Assembly (NCBI GenBank): GCA_021234155.1
Contig: JAJEKV010000011.1
Location: 16,010,441-16,074,440, forward strand
DNA: 64,000 nt
From: Isoetes taiwanensis
Taxonomy: Eukaryota; Streptophyta; Lycopodiopsida; Isoetales; Isoetaceae
Direction of reading: 5' to 3'
This document shows, piece after piece, positions 34,149 to 44,802 of this stretch (its first letter is position 1; each line of letters starts with the position of its first letter). The notes beneath the pieces were generated by a model. The model made no database searches and was not told the origin of the DNA. It saw nothing but the letters and a program-made list of their open reading frames with translations. Both the position numbers and the translations under genes were made by a program.

Positions 34149-36172
34149 AGTCCAACCTCATCGGGCGGTGGACTTGGAAATACCATCACGGCCATCATCC
34201 CATGGAGAATACTCATATGATTCTCCTAGCTTGTATTCTAAATAGTTGGTATCAGGTTCATGGCTGGGTTCAATGTTCACACCATCTTCTTTAGCTTTAG
34301 CCTCGTCACGAACTGCCTTTTGGAATATGTTCCTTACCTTGAAAGGCATGGTCCTATGTAATGGCATCAAAAACCATATCAAACACAAGACGCAAGTTAT
34401 CCCACCAATGATAGTTGTTGCCATCATATTTGTTTGATACTTAAACAAGGATGGCAATACAACAAAGCCTGCTGCTATGAATGCCCCTACCACAACAGCA
34501 ATGGACAATGATAACAAGAAAGCAGCTATGAGTAAGCGACGTCGAATACTTAAGACGGTTGTGGCTATGTAGATGTTGCCTGTTGGTAGCACTGCGCCAG
34601 CCCCTGCTAGAACTGTTGAAATGGAAAAGAGAAATGAGAGACAATTGAAGACCCAGAACACTCTTATCCCTACATGTTTGGGATATTCTTGTTTTGTATT
34701 GTCGAGTGGAGTCTGGAGCCAGCCCGCAAACGTAACACTTGCAATTAGGGCTGCACCTACCAAGATAGCATTTGCTGCATCTACGTAGACCTGACGGTCC
34801 CTGTACAGCCCATCCACATACGATCTAACATCCTGCCTTTCCAACAACTCCTTCTTAATATCTATATGTCCCAACTCCGAGGCATAATGTAATGCAGTCT
34901 TTTTAGACTTGTCTTCCGCATTGGCTATAAGTTGCTTGCCAAACTTTCCCCTGCAGAGCTCAGATACAATTTTTTTGTCATTGAGCAACGTTGCATAATG
35001 CCATGGTGTCCATCCACTAATAGTTGTGGTTGTGGCATTATTTACAACGTCCTCCATTCCATGCACTTTGATGATGCTTTCGGCTACCTCAAATTGATGT
35101 TTATATAAAGCTACATAGAAAGGTGTCATATCGTCAATAAATTTCTCCATTTTATCTTTATCTTTGACGGTGGGAGAAACTATAGTATCCAGCTTTTTGT
35201 CTAATTCCTCAATTTTCAGTTCCACTTTGACGCTTCTTGCCCAGTTAATAAAATCTTGTTTGACCTTTTCAATAAACACCTTGTGTGTTGATTGGGAATT
35301 AAGCTTAATGTCAATGAATTTCTTTATAAACTCACAAGATGCCCTTTAGCACGAGCAAGGAGCAAAGGCGTTTTTCCTATAGCATCTTCTTTGAATAAGT
35401 CAATTTCGGTTTTCGCAAGTGCTTCAACCGAATTTTCATTTCCATTGACTGCAGCCCAATGCATGGGATTCCTGTCCTCTTTGTCCATGCGATTCACATG
35501 GGATTGTAAATTCTTTTTCTTATCTTGTTTGTTAGAGGCAATATGATTTTTGATCTGCAATAAGACCCATTCAATATCTTCTTTTCCGCCATAACCAGCT
35601 GCATAGTGAAGCAGCATAGTCGTAGGGGTAGCATCTTCGCTACGTTTAGTAGGCAGAACAAAGTCCTTAAGCTCTCTAAGGGCTGTAAATATAGACCCGA
35701 TGACAGAACTAGGACTATACTGACCAGTTCTACAGGGCATCAAATCCATGGGCAGTTTCTCCATTTTATTGGCAGCAAAATGTTGGCCTTTGCCTTGACA
35801 AGAGCATGTATGACCTCAGAGGATCCATTTCTGCAGGCCCAATGAAGCGGGGTATCTCCTTTTGCTGCATCAGTTTCATCCTTTTGCCACTCCACTGCTT
35901 CAGGGTGCCCATTCCAAGCAGCATAATGCAAGGAAGTCAATCCATCATCATTTTTACGGAAGGGAGTACATTTGAACGAGTCAAGGACATCTACATCTAC
36001 GCCACTTTCAACTAGGAATTGAACAGGGTCTAAGTGTCCTTTACCAGCAGCATGATGCAAGGGGGTTGAGTTCTTACCATTGCGAATATCTGCATTATGG
36101 CCACGTTAACCACCTGGCTGATATCGGATGGCCACATGGTTGGCCACATTAACCACATCTCGCTTGAGAATA

Positions 36173-36360
36173 TGTAGCATAATAACAGGGGATTTTCTTT
36201 GTGTTTTTGTACGCTTTTCACTAAGGTTTTCCTATGATTTCGTGATGTATTCAAATGGATGTACTAATGCGTACATCTAGAGTGCACCATTTCTGAGCCA
36301 TTGATTTTAGCCTTTTTTTTTTTCAATGCAACAACCAATGGCTCACAACAAAAGCCCTTT
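36173..36360 (+). repeat. Dispersed repeat, copy 2
   Basis: This matches 31031-31235 in the same orientation and runs directly into the 57-bp tandem repeat. It lies inside the presumed first long intron of the ankyrin gene. Confidence 0.8.
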
Positions 36361-36498
36361 TTTTGTGCGTGTGGTGCATAATGGTCAACAACCAATGGCT
36401 CACAACAAAAACACTCTTTTTGTGCGTGTGGTGCATAATGGTCAACAACCAATGGCTCACAACAAAAGCCCTCTTTTTGTGTGTGTGGTGCATAATAG
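36331..36498 (+). repeat. 57-bp tandem repeat, about 2.9 copies
   Basis: Units start at 36331, 36388 and 36445 with ACAACCAATGGCTCACAAC. The period is a multiple of three, so frames on both strands stay open (19-residue repeats). One related unit occurs at about 31199. There are no spacers, so this is not a CRISPR array. Confidence 0.9.
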
Positions 36499-36499
36499 G

Positions 36500-37332
36500 C
36501 ACATGAAGGGCTTGAAGGGCGCATGTAGTGCAGTTTCCCCGCCGGCAACACATTTCTTATCATAACTTTTGATCTAGAGCTCTGTTTGAGATGATTTTTA
36601 TTGCGTTGGAAAGCTCTCTCCGAGATCTTTTTGATAGTGTATGATATGGATATGTTTGGTTAAGTTATCTATGCTAAAACAGCAATTCTTCGGCCGGGTT
36701 TGGTAGGCTTTCACATCCTACCAGCTGATTAATACAGGATTGCGTTATTGGATATTGTTTTATGGCTCATTCCGAATGAAGATTGCAAAAAATTACCATG
36801 CATTTTTAGATTTTGAGGCAGTTATTAAGCAAATTCCAAGGCTTCTAGATCCTTGTGCTAACAAGCAGAAAAGTTTCCCACTTTGGGTTCTCACCACAAG
36901 AATCCATGGAGGTCAAAGGCTGCTGTTAAATTCCAGTTGAAAAATGTTTGTGTATGGGTGTTGCAAACTTTATGACTTTCAGAATAATGGGATCAATCCG
37001 CTCTATCTTTATGGTAACTTTTACTTATGTTCTATTTGTTTTATTGTGATGAAATTCAAAAGCTACAGGCGATGAAAGCCTCAAATGAATTCTAGTTTTT
37101 TTCTGGTTTGAATTCTAAAATTTTTGTCACACCGGGGGGGACGTCTCTAAGGCCCCGAAGGGGCCAATTTTTTTTTTTTTGCAACACAAACCATTAATAT
37201 CGAACATATAAAAAGTAAATCCCCAACACATAACAACCAATACATAACAACCATTGACATTAACAACCAACACATAACTACCATTGACATTAATTAACAC
37301 AACCATTGGGTCCAACACATTTAAATTAAAAT
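36500..37332. other. Intronic or intergenic DNA with a short minisatellite
   Basis: No gene is seen in the left half. GGCCCCGAAGGGGCC followed by an A/T run lies at 37143-37172. A minisatellite of ACATAACAACCAATACATAA-type units lies at about 37225-37300. Confidence 0.4.
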
Positions 37333-37562
37333 CCCCCTTAAACCCCCTTTGGTTTGGGTGCATATTCACACGGGGGTGACTTAGGGCAGCGAGAGCCTTC
37401 ATAATTGTATTTTGCACGTACAAAATCAACACCATATAGTATTCTGCTTGAAATCTTATAGTATTTTGCGAATCTTGTTATACAGTATAGCAAATTTTGT
37501 ACTTGCATACCCTACAAACGAGGAACTTTACGTACAGTGTAGATTAAGGAATAAGGGATGAA
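37333..37562. mobile_element. Long-TIR MITE, copy 2, lacking its right arm
   Basis: The left arm (CCCCCTTAAACCCCC, GGGTGCATATTCACACGG) and the central region match the MITE at 33839-34148. The match stops near 37562, where ankyrin coding sequence begins, so the right arm is missing. The minus-strand ankyrin frame runs out of the exon into this copy before reaching a stop. Confidence 0.8.
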
Positions 37563-38289
37563 GTGGGGCCATAATAGTCGAAAGACGTTGACGTGGTCAT
37601 GCAATGGTGTATCTCCCTCGGGGTCTCCTTTGCAAACGTCTTCGACTGCGTCTGTCTCTAGAAGCCTTGACACTATGGCTTCATTACCTCCGAATGCTGC
37701 TATTTGCAATGGTGTATTTTTCCCATTTGTCAACGCGTGAACATCAGCATGGTATCTGATAAGGAGCTCCACTATGTCAGCCCTGCCTTCTATGCATGCT
37801 AATTGCAGTGCCGTAAATCCATCCTCATCTGTGGCTTCTATCACACTTGCATTCCTCTTTACAAGCTCTTCAATCTTATCCTTATCACCCTCATACACCA
37901 GATCGTGTATGGAGTCTTCTTCTTCTTCGTACTCAGATGGATTCTGCTCCTCTCCTCTATCTTCTGATGCTTCAATAGATGTTGTGTTGTTGTCAGACAC
38001 GTTAATTATTCTATGCTCTGGAAGCTCAACGACCAATCCATGTTCAGAAATTGCATCAAACATAAACTTAAACAAGCAGAAAGGCATTCAACAGCATCCC
38101 ATAGGCACCATGACTAGCATAGCAAAAGGTGCATATGAACTGTTTTTGCTCGAGTTTATATTTATAAACGAGATATTACATACTAATCCATGTTGGAATT
38201 TATCCCATATTATTACAACACAATAGGGCAATTGCATCACGAATATTTCTTTTTGTCAATAGGAATCACAATAAATAAAGAAGGAAATG

Positions 38290-38633
38290 CAGTTACCACT
38301 GGCCATGGTTAAATTCAACATTTAACATGTGCACAAAGTACAATGTAGCAACAGCTTGATAGAAGGAACTCGTAACAGGAGTAGGCATATCCGGCTGATA
38401 TTTAAAATATCCGGTTAGGTTACATAAAAAACTACAAATTTCTAGTTAAGTAAAATTCTAATCTGGAGGCCTGCTCAAGAATGGGTAACCATAAAATGCA
38501 TCAATTATTCTTAAATTCAACATTTAACATGTGCACAAAGTACAATGTAGTGAGGAATGGGTAAAATGCATCAATTATGTTTACTACACCAACTACATTA
38601 AGAGCCTCAAAGTCCTATTTAATTAAATTGAGA
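38290..38633. repeat. Rearranged pieces of the ~690-bp repeat unit
   Basis: Blocks such as AAATGCATCAATTATGTTTA, CACCAACTACATTAAGAGCC and AGCTTGATAGAA match the repeat arrays at 10794-11884 and 48690-50455. A 39-bp segment with TTCAACATTTAACATGTGCAC occurs twice (about 38315 and 38517). Confidence 0.65.
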
Positions 38634-39497
38634 CATGTATCTCACAAAGCTCTCGAAGACTGCAATGGCCTTTAGAGTATTTGCTCTAGGTTTCAAAGTG
38701 AGTGCATTACCATGTTGGAACAAAGTGTGCCCTTTTCTAACCTGCTCCCAGTATCTGTAAAATGAAGACTTGCTCACCCCAAGAATCCATCTCAATGCTC
38801 TCATACATACCTTCATTCCCCTCAATTGATATAGCAGCCGTCCTGTGTTTTCATCATAGCTGGAATTCCTACACAAGGAGTAAATGAAATTAATCCTATC
38901 TTTTTGAAGCTGTCCAATGTATTGGGACCTTATCTGCACGAGGTCATCCACATTGTAATGCACTGTGCAATCTAGGTTGCAACACTCTTGTCCCCTAATT
39001 GCCTCCAGGTTTTCTTTGGTTGGTGCCATACTTTCCATCCTTTCTAAATATTTGTCACTTCTAGGCCTCTTGGGCACCTTTGGCTGCCTTTTATGAAAGA
39101 CATAGCGTCTCTTCCTTGTGATCAAAGGATGCTCATCGACCACCAAATCTTCCACATGGCCTTGGGTGGGCCTTGGGGTGTGTAGTTCAAGGGGCATTCT
39201 AGAGTATCACCATTCTTGTGTGTAATAAATCTAATTGGCCATCTCAACTGAGCTTGGGACTCCAGCAGCCCTGTGCACACAATGCAATCACTAGAGCTTC
39301 CCTGGGACATGATAGTAACATCTCCCAGCCTCTCATCATTCACACTATCAAATGGATCAACTGCAGTTATTATGCCCTCTGCAAATACCGTCTGGTTGCA
39401 AGGGTGCAACAAAAGGCAACCCATCTTCCTCCATTGGAGCCTAGGGCAATGGCCTCCTTTGGAATTCCCTGGCTCCATTTTACTCATCTCACATGCT
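38619..39497 (-). pseudogene. Transposon-like ORF of unknown family
   Basis: An AG acceptor (TTTTTCATTCAG) at about 39500 opens a minus-strand frame beginning MSKMEPGNSKGG. It has a stretch resembling regions seen in plant transposon proteins (AEGIITAVDPFD...ERLGDV, then LRWPIRFI). It then shifts frame near 39200 into a basic segment (TRKRRYVFHKRQPKVPKRPR). A Cys-rich motif, ECCNLDCTVHYNVDDLVQIR, and a helix-turn-helix-like segment, VCMRALRWILGVSKSSFYRY, follow. Proteins with this Cys-rich plus VC..A...LG.S..SFYR layout look familiar from repeated families in seed-free plant genomes, but I cannot name the family. The stop at 38619 comes just where the ~690-bp repeat begins. It may be an exon pair or a frameshifted fragment; the catalytic domain is not seen. 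Confidence 0.45.
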
Positions 39498-39534
39498 CCC
39501 TGAATGAAAAAGCTCACATTAAAACCATATAGCC

Positions 39535-39800
39535 CCAAACACCACAAATATGACCATATGAACCATATAAAACCATACAAACCACACTCATATACAAACC
39601 ATACAACCATATAAAACCATACAAACCACACTCATATACAAACCATATACAAACCATACAACCATATTAACTAAAATCATACAACCACACTCATTCTAAA
39701 CCATATGTAAACATTGTAACCATTGAAACCATATTAAATACAACCATTGAAACCATATTAAATACAACCATTGAAACCTTATTAAATACATAAGCATATA
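39535..39800. repeat. Minisatellite, ACCATA(T/C)AAA-type units
   Basis: Repeated words such as AAACCATACAAACCACACTC, CATATACAAACCATA and ACCATTGAAACCATATTAAA form three blocks with periods of about 20-45 bp. Its translation gives W/F/Y-rich nonsense on the minus strand that extends the transposon-like ORF artificially. Confidence 0.85.
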
Positions 39801-39959
39801 ACCTACCCTTTCATATTTTGTCATGGCCACGTGGCGCCTCTTAAGAGGCTAAAACCGTACCACGTCAAGAATCCATCACCACGCCATGGAGGGCATGGCC
39901 CACACGTGACAATGGTTTTTATTATTGCACTTTTACGAGGTTCGAGGGTGCAGCCAGAA

Positions 39960-40392
39960 TTAACTGCACCCTCTTCCTCTCCCCCCGACCATTCTTCCTC
40001 CCCTGTTTTCTCTGATCTCTCTTCCTCTCCTGTTTCCTTTAGGCGCCCGCTTTACCGATCAGGCGATCGATCGAACCGAGCGATTCCAGCGCCATCTTAT
40101 GACAGCAGCTTGGTCGACGGATCGGGGCGCCTTCAGGCAATACCGTTCTCGCCAGATTCATTGTTGGCGGAGCGTTCTGCTTTGAGAAGAAAAAGTGAGG
40201 CCCTTTTTAGTGCTGCTTTTTAGTTTTCTGTAAGTCTTTTAGTGCATTTTTTCTTATATTCTGTTGTTAGAGGCTCTTATTAATCCCTGATACAATTTAC
40301 AGCCCGACAAATCCTTATTCACGCTTTGTCAACGACTATACCCACATGGAAGCGAACTCGGAAGCCTCCTCCTCATCCAGCAAATCTTCCAG
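39960..40392 (+). CDS. Candidate first exons of a plus-strand gene
   Basis: A CT-rich leader-like stretch (39965-40040) precedes a possible untranslated exon ending at AAAAA|GTGAGG (about 40190). An acceptor TTTACAG at about 40302 opens a second exon with ATG at 40346, encoding MEANSEASSSSSKSS. It ends at TCCAG|GTATGT (40392/40393). Splice signals and the serine-rich start look genuine, but no domain is present. It may be the 5' end of the degenerate gene at 43072-47449. This is inferred from splice motifs only. Confidence 0.3.
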
Positions 40393-41040
40393 GTATGTTT
40401 TTGTAATATCATACCCTTTTTTAATCTCATTTTTCTGTACTGTTCTCCACTTTTCTCTGTACTGTTCTCCACTGTTCTCTGTTTTCTCATTAATCTTATT
40501 AATCTTTGTATTGTTTTCTGTTTTTTGTTATCTTTTTCTTGCTTGTGGTTGAATTGAATACATTGTACATGCACAAGTGAGAATAGTGGTTATAGTAGCA
40601 AGCAACCGAGATAGAAATCATCAGAGACTGGTGTTAGGAAGTAAGATATTGCAGAGCATTAACAGAAAATAACTAGGAATGTCTTTCTCCCAGCAAGAAT
40701 TCAGAATAGGAATTGCTTCACAGAATCTCCATTTCTAACTCACAGCAAATCCACTGCAGGAGACATGCAGAAGGGAGTGGCGAGTTGAGAATACTTCAGC
40801 TTGCCAACAATCCAGGAAGTACAGGCCTTCTTCTCGACTCGCGAGTCGAGAACTTCTCGACTCGCGAGGCGAGAAGAGGGAGTGTACACTCGACCTGTTG
40901 GCGGTTGAGGGATTCTCGACTTCAAGCGATTCGGGATTGCACTGACTACCCAATGTCTTCACATTCTTTAGAACCTGGCTGCGGCCTTCTTCCGACTTTC
41001 GTGAGTCGAGAATGTGATACCCTACAATGGCTCTTTGTGC

Positions 41041-42190
41041 GTCGCCGGGTGCCTCCACCCGGTCACGAGCCACTCTCCTTCCGAACCATGCTCATCGAAT
41101 ATTGCGAAGAGGGCTGGCTCCGGCCGGGTGGAGGCCTCGGCGACTCAACAGCGGAGTGCTGGCGGCTTTCGACTTCGTGAGTGAGAAAAACGCACTCTAG
41201 TGCACTCTAGAGCTGGCTGGGAGCAGTCTCAACCACTCTCCTTCTATCTTCCTCGGACATGCGAAGAAGAAGTGGTTTGATTGTCTGCAGGCCAACTCTA
41301 GCAACCCAACTCTCTGTGTGTGGTGCTTGGCGGCCTCTACCCAATCAAAGACCGTCTCCTTCGAACCATCTTCGTCGAATATTGCGAAGGGGATGGGCTC
41401 TGATTGGGTGGAGGCCTCGGCGACTAACCACAGAGTTGCTGGCTGCTTTCTCGACTCGTGAGTCGAGAAAACGCAGGCTCTAGTGCACTCTAGAGCTGGC
41501 CTGCAGACAGTCTTAAACACTCTCCTTCTATCTTCCTCGGACATTGCGAAGGGAAGTGTTTTTGACTGTCTGCAGGCCAACTCTTAGCAACCCAATTCTC
41601 CTGTGTGTGGTCGCAGTGGCCTCTACCCAATCAAAGACCGTCTCCTTCGAACCTTCTTCGTCGAATATTGCGAAGGGGATGGGCTCTGATTGGGTGGAGG
41701 CCTCTACAACTAACCACAGGGAAACCACAGAGCTTGCTGTATGCATTCTCGGCTCGCGAGTCGGGAATGCCTTACCCAACCGGCACTCCATGTGTACTAA
41801 CCGGAGTTCTGGCTGGCTAAGGCATTCTCGACTTGCGAGTCGAGAATGTAGACAGGAAGCCAAGCATTCTCGACTCGCAAGTCGAGAATCCCTTAGCCAG
41901 CCAATTCTCACAGTAATGCGGTAGCGGTGGCCTCGACCCGTCGAGTCACTCTCCTTGAACCATCTTCGTCGAATATTGCGAAGGGGAGGGGCTCTGACTG
42001 GGTGGAGGCCTCTACAACTAACCACAGGGAAACCACGAGGGAAGCCAAGGCTTGCATTCTCTACAAATGCTTGCACTTTCTATTCTGTTTTAGTCCCAAG
42101 TGCCTCTAGCCTTGCCCTGCGAGCCACTCTCCTTGAACCATCTTCCTCGAATATTGCGAAGAGGAGTGGTTCTGACAGAGGTGGAGGCCC
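41041..42190. repeat. Array of seven long stem-loops with a shared loop
   Basis: The stem-loops lie at 41041-41144, 41209-41299, 41312-41435, 41492-41584, 41600-41720, 41935-42013 and 42101-42190. Arms are about 35-50 bp; for example, 41492 pairs with 41584 through GGCCTGCAGACAGTC, and 41312 with 41435 through ACCCAATCA. Stem sequences differ among units, while the apical part keeps CTCTCCTT and a TCGAATATTGCGAAG or TCGGACATTGCGAAG core. There are two loop types. ORFs on both strands here are products of the repeats. Function is unknown. Confidence 0.85.
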
Positions 42191-42495
42191 CTCCGACTAA
42201 CTACAAGAGGATGCATTTGAACCGCATCTCCCCGGGCCTTAGTCCTAGCCCGATCTATGTACAACATTCCAAGTAAACAGTCCATGAAGAAACACACCTA
42301 AAACGGAATCTGTTCTTTACCCCGATCCAATGTTTCCTTGCCGAGCATCTCTCAACCTAGAGAGTAAATCATCTCTCGAAGCTAAAAAATCTTTGGACAA
42401 GGAAACATCAATCCGTCGAGCTTATCGGCAGCTTCCATTATTTAAACACATACGGCATGTTCTACAAGCGAAATAACATAGGCATCTCTGAAACT

Positions 42496-42727
42496 CACCT
42501 CTTCAGCGGTAATTCCTTGGGCCCTTTGTATGGCGGATCCATGACCTCACCCGAGTCTTTGCTTCTTCTCACGGGTCTCTTCAAGAGTGTATTAGCATCT
42601 AATACTTGTATCATCTGCGATTCTCGCGTATCCCCTTTCCATGGCGCCCGATGTAGAGTTCCGTGTTCCGGCAGCTCCTCTCCGCTTCCTACCTTAGCTC
42701 CGTGCTCATCGATCAAATCAACTGCTT
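42496..42727 (-). CDS. Possible single exon, unknown protein
   Basis: On the minus strand an AG acceptor (CCTATTGCAAGCAG) opens a 230-bp frame encoding VDLIDEHGAKVGSGEELPEH and ending in DPPYKGPKELPLK. It is followed at once by a consensus donor, GAG|GTGAGTTT. The start resembles the N-terminal segment of the ankyrin protein at 38060 (DAISEHGLVVELPEH), a weak similarity. No other exon of this gene was identified. It lies antisense to the candidate plus-strand gene. Confidence 0.35.
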
Positions 42728-44439
42728 GCAATAGGACGCGCGGTCAGGAAAAACACACATATGCAAGGCGCTGTTAGCAGCTTACCGCGTCGCGGCGCCA
42801 TTCCGGAAGTCGCTAACAGTCGATGATCCCCTCCGACCTCGAGGTCCCCAATGCCGCAGGGAAGATAAACTACGCTCCACTCACTTAGTCCCTTGATGTG
42901 ATTAAATTTCGAAATAGTGTTTGGGCGGGCTAAAGCCGACCGTGCTGTACCCTTAGCCCGCTTCTTTTCATAAATGATTGCATGTCCTTAAGTTCAAACT
43001 AAAGAACACGCCCGATCTTTTTTACATGCAGTCCTAAAACTCACAACCCGCGGAGGAAACTTAATTTACAGAGGGGTGCGAAGAGGATGAGAGGGCATAT
43101 AGACATGACTCCGTCTAAGAAGCGGGCTCGTGGAGGAGGATGCTTCTACCAAATGGCAAGAAGAAGAAGAAAAAAACCCGGGTGAGCTCGAGGTTTTTCT
43201 TTTGTCGGAATACCTTAACTCGATCCATCCTTTCTTCTTGCAAAGATTCACCTCGGACTCACTGGTGATCACTGGCCGAACTCCATTCTTCGTCATCGAG
43301 GGACTGGAGACAGAGCTTCTTGAAACAGCGGCAGATTCTTGGTGGTATGTCGAGGTATCGACAAGTGGGAAGGAGAAAGATCTGTTTCTACACCAAAGGG
43401 ACAAGAAGAGCTCCGGAGACAAGTACAAGAAAATCGGTGTTGTGCTCTCCGTCTCTGCGCCAGATTCGAAGCATTTAACACTACATGTCGAGGACTGCCA
43501 GAAGAGTAAGTTCTATCGCACCAAAAAATTAGCGCTTTCAAATTATTCTCACTCTTCCATGAGCAAGGCTAAGGGTACCGAAAAAGGCCGGCGCTTTTAA
43601 ATTGTCGAAACCTTGGGTGGAAGGATCTGGAAGGGATGAAGGAGGCCGAACCCTAACATCCGGGGAGCTTGGTATGGAGATTTCCAGTCGGGGAAAAACT
43701 GCTCAATACGGGAGCTTCACTTCTACTTGTCTTTGAAGACTCTACAACACTCTGCGCAGGTGGGGAATGTAGTTGTGGTTCATTCACAAAAAGTCCACCA
43801 AAAACAAAGATGGGGATGATGACACCACACGGGAGGAATCGGATGACCGAAGGAGACGAAGATATGGTCGACTCCCCAAACCTCGATCCGATGATCGATC
43901 AGGATTTCACGAGAGAGGGCACGAAAAATGGAGCGTCTAGCTCAAGGTATTATCCGTTGGGAATATCACACAAGCTGCCTGCTGGACATTAGACGGTGAA
44001 GGTTTGCCGCGGGAGATCTTGTCTTGTTCAACCACGGGGAATTTAATCCGGACACATGCCGGAGATTCTCAAACTGATGGTGCGACATCCCGCTGCATCC
44101 AATGCTGCGGATGTCATACCTTTTAGCGGATCGGCCGGTGAGTTGTTCACCGGAAGTCCGAGGAAGATCTGAAGGGAAAAAGAAGTCCGGTTACGGGTTG
44201 TAGGCGGTCGGCGATTCGGTGAGGGCGGCTCAAGTATTGCGCAGACGGAGAAGGAGGTGCCGCAAAGGATCAAGGATAGATATGCCAGCGAGAGTCAGAG
44301 TTCTTTAAGCGGAGACGCCAAAGAACCGAACCGCCAAAGCATTAGCCAACGCGGTAACACAATAGCGGCCGAGTGCCGCCTACGTAAGGTAAATAACTCT
44401 CGAATCTTTCCATTCTCGACTTCGCGAAGTCGAGAAAGC

Positions 44440-44802
44440 CCCGCCATCCTAACGTTGCCGATTATCATCGGGGTTTCTCGACTCGCCGAGTCGAGAAAGC
44501 CGTGAGTAACCACGAAAAATCAAATGATGTGGAGCTTTCTCGACTTCGCGAGTCGAGAAAACCTTAGCCGATAAAAGAAAATTAGACATTCAAAGGGACT
44601 TTCGACTCGCCCGTCGAAAAGCCCCCGCCATCCTAACATTTGCCGATTATCATCGGGGTTTTCGACTTCGCGAGTCGAAAGCCGTGGTAATGCGAAAAAT
44701 CAAAGGATCGCGAGCTTTCTCGACTTCGCGAAATCGAAAACCCGCAGAAGTAAAAGAAAATTAGACATTCAAGGGACTTTCTCGACTTCATGAGTCGAGA
44801 AA
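44440..44802 (+). repeat. Tandem duplication of ~180 bp inside an intron
   Basis: Two units share CCCGCCATCCTAAC, TTGCCGATTATCATCGGGG and AAGAAAATTAGACATTCAA in the same order. Each carries three palindromes. The palindromes of the second unit hold more mismatches (for example a missing GA) than those of the first. Confidence 0.85.

Larger units (their letters stand above)
34158..38087 (-). pseudogene. Ankyrin-repeat/PGG-domain membrane protein, frame-broken
   Basis: This minus-strand gene has several coding blocks: 38087-37590, 36105-35750, 35764-35324 and about 35346-34158. The N terminus is acidic, followed by ankyrin repeats (DEDGFTALQLACIEG, NGKNTPLQIAAFGG, NSTPLHHAAGKGHLD, DGLTSLHYAAWNGHP, KGDTPLHWACRNGSS, RNPMHWAAVNGN, WTPWHYATLLND, KTALHYASELGH). 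The C terminus has a PGG-type domain with four hydrophobic segments: ILVGAALIASVTFAG, VFNCLSFLFSISTVL, LLSLSIAVVVGAFIA and IIGGITCVLCLIWFL. Plant relatives such as ACD6 act in membranes in defence and salt signalling. Blocks two and three overlap in different frames, and a second shift lies near 35330, so at least two frameshifts or unusual splices are needed. The intron at about 36110-37590 holds a MITE and a tandem repeat. It is probably a pseudogene; sequencing errors are the alternative. Confidence 0.75.

Noticed and set aside
36331-36498. CRISPR-like repeat array
   Set aside because: The repeats are contiguous without spacers and the context is plant nuclear DNA.
39520-39631. W/F/Y-rich N-terminal extension of the transposon-like ORF
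   Set aside because: It is the translation of the ACCATA minisatellite; the coding part begins after an AG acceptor near 39500.
40713-42297. Several overlapping ORFs of 60-180 codons on both strands
   Set aside because: They arise from long inverted repeats and palindromes, which open mirrored frames. No splice or domain support was found.
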